Notes under the pieces: generated by a model
Seen by the model: the letters and a program-made list of their open reading frames with translations, nothing else
What the model was told of the DNA's origin: nothing
The model's database searches: none
Translations under genes and position numbers: made by a program
Source of the DNA: an uncultured Flavobacteriaceae bacterium
GTDB taxonomy: Bacteria > Bacteroidota > Bacteroidia > Flavobacteriales > Flavobacteriaceae
Direction of reading: 5' to 3'
Length of the DNA stretch: 11,783 nt
NCBI GenBank assembly: GCA_913031655.1
Contig: CAJWFY010000038.1
Location: 1-11,783, forward strand
Shown here: positions 6,894 to 11,783 of the stretch, in pieces
Layout of the letters: every line of letters begins with the position of its first letter
Numbering within the stretch: position 1 is the stretch's first letter

Positions 6894-8801
6894 TTGGAAA
6901 ATATTAATAAATTCATACCTAGATCATTAGAAGATTATAATAAATTTTATAATGAAAGTGTCTCAAGTCCTGAAACTTTTTGGAGTAAAATTGCTTCCAC
7001 TTTTAAATGGAAAAGTAAATGGAATAAAGTTTTAGATTTTGATTTTAATAAGCCAGAATTTAAATGGTTTATTAATGGAAAGCTTAATATCACAGAGAAT
7101 TGTCTAGATCGACATTTAATTGATAAGCCAGATCAAACAGCTATTTTATTTGAGCCTAATGATCCCAATGAATTAACTCAAAAAATTTCATACAAAGAAT
7201 TACATCATAGAGTATCACGATTCTCTAATGTTTTAAAAAATAACAATATTAATAAAGGAGATAGAGTTTGTATCTACATGCCTATGGTCCCTGAATTAAC
7301 AATAGCTGTTTTAGCATGTGCTAGAATTGGTGCAGTACATTCTGTTGTTTTTGCTGGATTTTCTGCTACTGCTTTAGCTGCAAGAATTAATGATTCTGAA
7401 TGTAAAATGTTATTAACTGCTGACGGAAGTTTTAGAGGAAATAAAACAATTGCTTTGAAAGAAATTGTAGATGAAGCTTTAGTGAACTGCCCTTGTATAG
7501 AAACTACAATAGTTTTAAAAAGAACTGGGCAGCAGGTTTTGATGAAAAGTAACGAAAAATGGTGGCATGATGAGATTTTAAAAGTTGATAGCTATTGCGA
7601 AGCTACCTTGATGGATTCAGAAGATATGTTATTTATTTTATACACTTCAGGTTCCACAGGAAAACCAAAAGGAATGGTTCATTCATGCGGAGGATATATG
7701 GTTTATTCTGCTTATACTTTTCTTAATGTATTCCAATATAATCCAGGTGACGTATATTGGTGTACAGCTGACATTGGATGGATCACAGGCCATAGTTATA
7801 TAGTATATGGTCCTTTACTTTCTGGAGCAACTTCAGTTATGTTTGAAGGTGTTCCTTCTTATCCCGAATATGATAGATTTTGGAAAATATGTGAAAAACA
7901 TAAAATAACACACTTTTATACAGCCCCTACAGCAATAAGAGCATTAGCGAAACACCCAATCTCATTCGTTAAGAATTCTGATTTATCTTCTTTAAAAGTT
8001 TTAGGTTCTGTTGGGGAGCCTATTAATGAGGAAGCTTGGAATTGGTATAATGATAATATAGGAAACAACAAATGTCCAATAGTTGACACCTGGTGGCAAA
8101 CTGAAACAGGAGGAATTATGTTATCATCTTTAGCTGGAGTAACAAATCAGAAGCCAACTTTCGCTACAAAGCCTATGATAGGGATTCAGCCTACTATTTT
8201 AGATTCTGAGGGCAATGAGCTCCTTGGATTTGACAAAGAAGGTGTGTTAGCTATAAAATTTCCATGGCCCTCTATTGCTAGGACAATTTACGGAGATCAC
8301 GATCGTTATAAAAACGTATATTTTTCTGCCTATCCTGGATATTATTTTCCTGGAGACGGTGCTTTAATAGACAGTGAAGGGAACTTCAGAATTACTGGAA
8401 GGGTTGATGATGTGGTAATAGTTTCAGGACATAATTTAGGTACCGCACCAATTGAAGATGCTATTAATTCGCATCCGATTGTAGCTGAAAGTGCTGTGAT
8501 TGGTTACCCTCACGATATTAAAGGGAATGCTTTAAGAGCTTTTGTAATAATAAATATTGAAACACAAACTGATCAGCTAGTTAATGAAATCAAAAATTTA
8601 GTTTCAAAGACAATAGGACCAATAGCTAAGCCAGATATAATTCAGATTGTTCCAGGTTTACCTAAAACTAGAAGTGGAAAAATTATGAGAAGAATATTGA
8701 GAAAGATAGCTTCAAATGAAATCGATAATATTGGTGATGTTTCTACGTTATTAAATCCAGAAGTAGTAGATCAAATTATTAAAGGATCAAAAAAACTTTA
8801 A
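6894..8801 (+). CDS. acs: Acetyl-CoA synthetase (acetate-CoA ligase, AMP-forming)
   Basis: This 635-residue enzyme makes acetyl-CoA from acetate, ATP and CoA through an acetyl-AMP intermediate in the cytoplasm. The N-terminus has the Acs opening (PETFWSKIASTFKWKSKWNKVLDFDF). Motifs follow: the P-loop YTSGSTGKPKGM (250-261), TADIGWITGHSY with Ile297-Thr298, DTWWQTETGG with Trp400-Trp401, PGDGALIDSEGNFRITGRVDD, and the C-terminal KTRSGKIMRR whose Lys596 matches the acetylatable catalytic Lys609 of Salmonella Acs. The second Trp of WWQTETG restricts the pocket to short acyl chains, so acetate is favoured. The start codon is TTG at 6894: an in-frame stop lies at 6888-6890 and the next in-frame ATG comes only near residue 130, so TTG is the one reasonable start. 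The last 3 bp before 8801 overlap the M42 gene on the other strand. Confidence 0.95.
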   Translation: MENINKFIPRSLEDYNKFYNESVSSPETFWSKIASTFKWKSKWNKVLDFDFNKPEFKWFINGKLNITENCLDRHLIDKPDQTAILFEPNDPNELTQKISYKELHHRVSRFSNVLKNNNINKGDRVCIYMPMVPELTIAVLACARIGAVHSVVFAGFSATALAARINDSECKMLLTADGSFRGNKTIALKEIVDEALVNCPCIETTIVLKRTGQQVLMKSNEKWWHDEILKVDSYCEATLMDSEDMLFILYTSGSTGKPKGMVHSCGGYMVYSAYTFLNVFQYNPGDVYWCTADIGWITGHSYIVYGPLLSGATSVMFEGVPSYPEYDRFWKICEKHKITHFYTAPTAIRALAKHPISFVKNSDLSSLKVLGSVGEPINEEAWNWYNDNIGNNKCPIVDTWWQTETGGIMLSSLAGVTNQKPTFATKPMIGIQPTILDSEGNELLGFDKEGVLAIKFPWPSIARTIYGDHDRYKNVYFSAYPGYYFPGDGALIDSEGNFRITGRVDDVVIVSGHNLGTAPIEDAINSHPIVAESAVIGYPHDIKGNALRAFVIINIETQTDQLVNEIKNLVSKTIGPIAKPDIIQIVPGLPKTRSGKIMRRILRKIASNEIDNIGDVSTLLNPEVVDQIIKGSKKL

Positions 8802-9889
8802 TCAAAATAATTAAAATCTTCACCAGGCTTAATTGTAAGTAGAGTCTCATAGATCAGTCTTATTACGTTCTCTACGTCATCTCTTTGCACCATTTCTACA
8901 GTTGTATGCATATATCTTAAAGGCAAAGAAATTAAGGCAGAAGCAACTCCACCATTACTATAGGCGAATGCATCTGTGTCAGTCCCTGTACTTCTCGAAG
9001 AAGCATGTCTTTGAAAAGGGATTTTATTTGATTCAGCAGTTTCTATTATTCTTTCTCTGAATTTATTTTGAATTGCAGGAGCATATGAAATTACTGGACC
9101 TGATCCCATTGTATTATCACCTTCAGATTTTTTATTAATCATAGGAGTAGATGTGTCATGACAAACGTCAGTAACAATAGCTAAATTAGGCTTAATCCTT
9201 TGAGAAATCATTTCTGCTCCTCTTAATCCAATTTCTTCTTGAACCGAATTAGTTATATATAAACCAAAAGGTAGTTTTTTCTTATTTTCTTGCAATAACC
9301 TTGCTACTTCAGCAATCATAAATCCACCAGCTCTATTGTCAATTGCTCTACAAACAAATTTATCTTTATTTAATATTTGAAATTTATCTGGATATGTTAT
9401 TACACAACCAACGTGAACTCCCATTTTAAGAACTTCTTTTTTGTTTTTAGCTCCAATATCAATAAAAATTGTATCCATGCTTGGTTGTTCTTCCTTTCCT
9501 GGCTTTCTTGTGTGAATAGCTGGCCAACCAAAAACACCTTTTACAACTCCTCCGTCCTTAACATGTATATTTACCCATTTTGATGGAGCTATCTGATGAT
9601 CGCTTCCTCCATTTCGTATTACATAAATTAATCCGTTATCGGTAATGTAGTTTACATACCAGGATATTTCATCCGAATGACCTTCAATTACAACCTTGAA
9701 CTTTGCATTAGGATTAATTACTCCTACTGCAGTACCATAAGTATCCGTTATAAACTCATCAACATAGGGCTTTAAATAATTCATCCATATTTTTTGACCT
9801 TCCCATTCGTATCCAGTTGGTGATGGATTGTTTAGGTATTTCTCTAAAAAGTCTATTGATTTTTTATTAAGTATTTTTTTTGTTGCCAT
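8798..9889 (-). CDS. M42-family metallo-aminopeptidase (CelM/FrvX type)
   Basis: This 363-residue cytoplasmic enzyme matches the usual M42 length. Members are dinuclear-metal aminopeptidases that assemble into tetrahedral dodecamers and trim peptides. The metal and catalytic residues are visible in order: His71 and Asp73 in IEGHSDEISW, bridging Asp184 in CRAIDNRAGG, catalytic Glu218 with ligand Glu219 in SVQEEIGLRGA, Asp241 in IVTDVCHD, and His328 in RYMHTTVEMV. The GTDTDAF motif at 302-308 is also typical. No signal peptide is present. The stop overlaps the convergent acs stop. The start MATKKILNKK lies in a 61-bp spacer divergent from the DUF4294 gene, with a full -7 promoter match 17 bp upstream. 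The preferred N-terminal residue cannot be judged from sequence; old annotations call such proteins endoglucanase M in error. Confidence 0.94.
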   Translation of the reverse strand: MATKKILNKKSIDFLEKYLNNPSPTGYEWEGQKIWMNYLKPYVDEFITDTYGTAVGVINPNAKFKVVIEGHSDEISWYVNYITDNGLIYVIRNGGSDHQIAPSKWVNIHVKDGGVVKGVFGWPAIHTRKPGKEEQPSMDTIFIDIGAKNKKEVLKMGVHVGCVITYPDKFQILNKDKFVCRAIDNRAGGFMIAEVARLLQENKKKLPFGLYITNSVQEEIGLRGAEMISQRIKPNLAIVTDVCHDTSTPMINKKSEGDNTMGSGPVISYAPAIQNKFRERIIETAESNKIPFQRHASSRSTGTDTDAFAYSNGGVASALISLPLRYMHTTVEMVQRDDVENVIRLIYETLLTIKPGEDFNYFD

Positions 9890-9906
9890 TAGGAATAATT
9901 TGATTT

Positions 9907-9914
9907 CAAAAATA
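9907..9914 (-). promoter_or_regulatory. -7 promoter element for the M42 aminopeptidase gene
   Basis: Read on the minus strand this is TATTTTTG, a full match to TAnnTTTG. It ends 17 bp before the start codon at 9889, which places the expected transcription start about a dozen bases upstream of the ATG. No clear TTG is found at the -33 position. Confidence 0.45.
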
Positions 9915-9938
9915 CATAAATACTTAAATATATTGCTG

Positions 9939-9946
9939 TAATTTTG
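9939..9946 (+). promoter_or_regulatory. -7 promoter element for the DUF4294 gene
   Basis: TAATTTTG is a full match to TAnnTTTG and lies only 4 bp before the ATG at 9951. If used, transcription would begin at or next to the A of the start codon and the mRNA would be leaderless. No clear -33 TTG is seen at the right distance. Confidence 0.4.
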
Positions 9947-9950
9947 TAAA

Positions 9951-10568
9951 ATGCAGCATAAGTTTTTTTTAATCTCTTTAATTCTGTGCCTATTCTCATA
10001 TTCACAAGAAGTAAAGTATAAAGACTTAGACGTATATATAATGGTTGAAGGAGATTCTATTGCGTCTCAATCAATAAATTTAAAAGAAATAACAGTTTAT
10101 CCGCCGCTTGAATTTAAAAGTTATAAAGACAAATTAAGATACTATACTGTTAAAAGAAAAACTCTTAAAGTTTATCCTTATGCTGTTTTGGCGTCAAATA
10201 GGTTGACGAAACTAAAAAAAAGACTCCCTTTAATTAAAACTAGGGCTAAGAAAAAGAAATATACTAAGATTGTAGAAAGATTTGTTGAGAAAGAATTTTC
10301 CGATGAATTAAAAAAATTAACAAGAACAGAAGGTCAGATACTAATTAAATTAATTCATAGAGAAACAGGTGAAACTGTATACAGACAGATTAAAAAATTA
10401 AGAAATGGACTTAGAGCCTTCTCTTATAGTTCTTTAGCTAGAATTTTCAATATTTCGTTAAAAAAAGAGTACGATCCTGTTAATATTGACGAAGATGCAA
10501 TTATTGAAGACATTCTTAAAAGAGCTAATGCAGATAAGTCTATCAAACTATCTCTAAAAGTAGAATAA
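9951..10568 (+). CDS. DUF4294 exported protein
   Basis: This 205-residue protein begins with a cleavable signal peptide (hydrophobic residues 5-16, likely cleavage near SYS-QE at 18-19), so it is exported; Cys13 is not in a lipobox. The body matches the flavobacterial DUF4294 family: ITVYPPLEFKS near 47-57, LRYYTVKRKTLKVYPYAVLA (62-81), a strongly basic stretch KKRLPLIKTRAKKKKYTK (89-106), LTRTEGQILIKLIHRETGET (123-142) and a C-terminal LKKEYDP at 170-176. The function of this family is not known. The signal peptide fixes the ATG at 9951. The gene diverges from the M42 aminopeptidase gene and is followed after 259 bp by the 16S rRNA gene in the same direction. I infer no enzymatic role, because no catalytic motif is recognisable. 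Confidence 0.85.
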   Translation: MQHKFFLISLILCLFSYSQEVKYKDLDVYIMVEGDSIASQSINLKEITVYPPLEFKSYKDKLRYYTVKRKTLKVYPYAVLASNRLTKLKKRLPLIKTRAKKKKYTKIVERFVEKEFSDELKKLTRTEGQILIKLIHRETGETVYRQIKKLRNGLRAFSYSSLARIFNISLKKEYDPVNIDEDAIIEDILKRANADKSIKLSLKVE

Positions 10569-10580
10569 ATCAACTTTTTT
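10556..10580 (+). terminator. Weak candidate terminator after the DUF4294 gene
   Basis: AAAAGT (10556-10561) can pair with ACTTTT (10573-10578) across an 11-nt loop that contains the stop codon, and the right arm runs into a T tract. The stem is only 6 bp and nearly all A-T, so it is a poor terminator on its own. No better hairpin is seen between this gene and the rRNA promoter. Confidence 0.2.
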
Positions 10581-10644
10581 TATAATTTTTTATATGAGGA
10601 AATCCAATGTTTTTGATAAATTATTTAATTTTTTATAATTAAAG

Positions 10645-10675
10645 TTTGTGGGATTCAAAAAGCAGTGTATATTTG
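10645..10675 (+). promoter_or_regulatory. rRNA operon promoter (Bacteroidota consensus)
   Basis: TTTG at 10645-10648 is followed, after exactly 19 nt, by TATATTTG at 10668-10675, then CAC. This matches both parts of the Bacteroidota primary promoter (-33 TTTG and -7 TAnnTTTG) at ideal spacing and is the best promoter in the window. Transcription is expected to begin near 10680, giving a leader of about 148 nt before the mature 16S start. The upstream stretch 10569-10640 is almost pure A/T, resembling an UP-like element, though that is inference. Confidence 0.8.
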
Positions 10676-10680
10676 CACTC

Positions 10681-10701
10681 GCATTACAAAAGAAGTATTG
10701 C
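10681..10701 (+). other. Hairpin at the 5' end of the rRNA leader
   Basis: GCATTAC (10681-10687) and GTATTGC (10695-10701) form a 7-position stem with one central T-T mismatch and a 7-nt A-rich loop. It lies right at the expected 5' end of the pre-rRNA, just before the boxA-like element. It could protect the 5' end or be part of the antitermination signal; its function is not shown by the sequence. Confidence 0.4.
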
Positions 10702-10705
10702 TAAA

Positions 10706-10716
10706 GTTCATTGAAA
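10706..10716 (+). promoter_or_regulatory. boxA-like antitermination element in the rRNA leader
   Basis: GTTCATTGAAA resembles bacterial rRNA boxA (E. coli core GCTCTTTAACA) in position and pattern. It lies about 25 nt after the expected transcription start and about 110 nt before 16S, where boxA is normally found. The NusB-NusE complex would be the ligand, and nusB itself is at 4068-5027. The call rests on similarity to the consensus and position only. Confidence 0.45.
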
Positions 10717-10736
10717 ATATTGAGATAGACAGCGTA

Positions 10737-10756
10737 AAATTATGTTTACATAATTT
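10737..10756 (+). other. Perfect inverted repeat in the rRNA leader
   Basis: AAATTATGT (10737-10745) and ACATAATTT (10748-10756) are exact reverse complements separated by two bases. In RNA this would fold as an 8-bp stem with a four-base loop. It sits between the boxA-like element and the 16S start, without a following T tract, so it is not a terminator. It may be part of leader folding or 16S 5' processing. Confidence 0.5.
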
Positions 10757-10827
10757 AGAATTAAGTAAGACCCATTTTGAGTACAATTCCATTTCGAATT
10801 CAAGTTGTTAAATTTATTTAAAGTTTT

Positions 10828-11783
<956 letters not shown>

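Noticed and set aside
9377..9583. 68-residue plus-strand frame
   Set aside because: It lies inside the M42 aminopeptidase gene and has low-complexity aromatic composition without a domain.

Overview
This is an AT-rich window from a member of the Bacteroidota, most likely a marine-type, small-genome member of the class Flavobacteriia. Four things point there. The partial 16S rRNA at the right end has flavobacterial-type sequence. Several genes precede lineage-typical families (DUF3276, DUF4294, a long NusB, a DUF1573 lipoprotein). Start codons lack Shine-Dalgarno sequences. Promoters match the Bacteroidota consensus TTTG-N19-20-TAnnTTTG. Genus-level placement would need a 16S search.

Layout. 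Positions 1-3951 form a leftward block: an ABC exporter half-transporter (3951-2194), a DUF3276/PUR-type nucleic-acid-binding protein (2140-1733) and a secreted M14 zinc carboxypeptidase (1720 to beyond the left edge). A 116-bp divergent spacer separates it from a rightward block at 4068-8801: nusB, a DUF1573 lipoprotein gene, yajC, pyrD and an acetyl-CoA synthetase gene that starts with TTG. Its end overlaps by 3 bp the end of a leftward M42 aminopeptidase gene (9889-8798). A 61-bp divergent spacer with promoter matches on both strands leads to a rightward DUF4294 gene (9951-10568). After a 259-bp spacer holding a near-ideal rRNA promoter, a boxA-like element and two hairpins, the 16S rRNA gene begins at about 10828 and runs off the right edge.

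How it fits together. The content is housekeeping: lipid or drug export, transcription antitermination (NusB), protein export (YajC), pyrimidine synthesis (PyrD), acetate activation (Acs), peptide breakdown (M14, M42) and rRNA. NusB and the rRNA leader whose boxA it probably recognises lie in the same window about 6 kb apart. I see no mobile element, CRISPR array, tRNA, phage gene or defence system, and no credible new system. The points worth a second look are an Asp in place of the catalytic Glu in a lone ABC exporter, the architecture of the rRNA leader, a possible leaderless DUF4294 mRNA, the long N-terminal extension of NusB, and the conserved but functionally unexplained DUF3276 and DUF4294 proteins.
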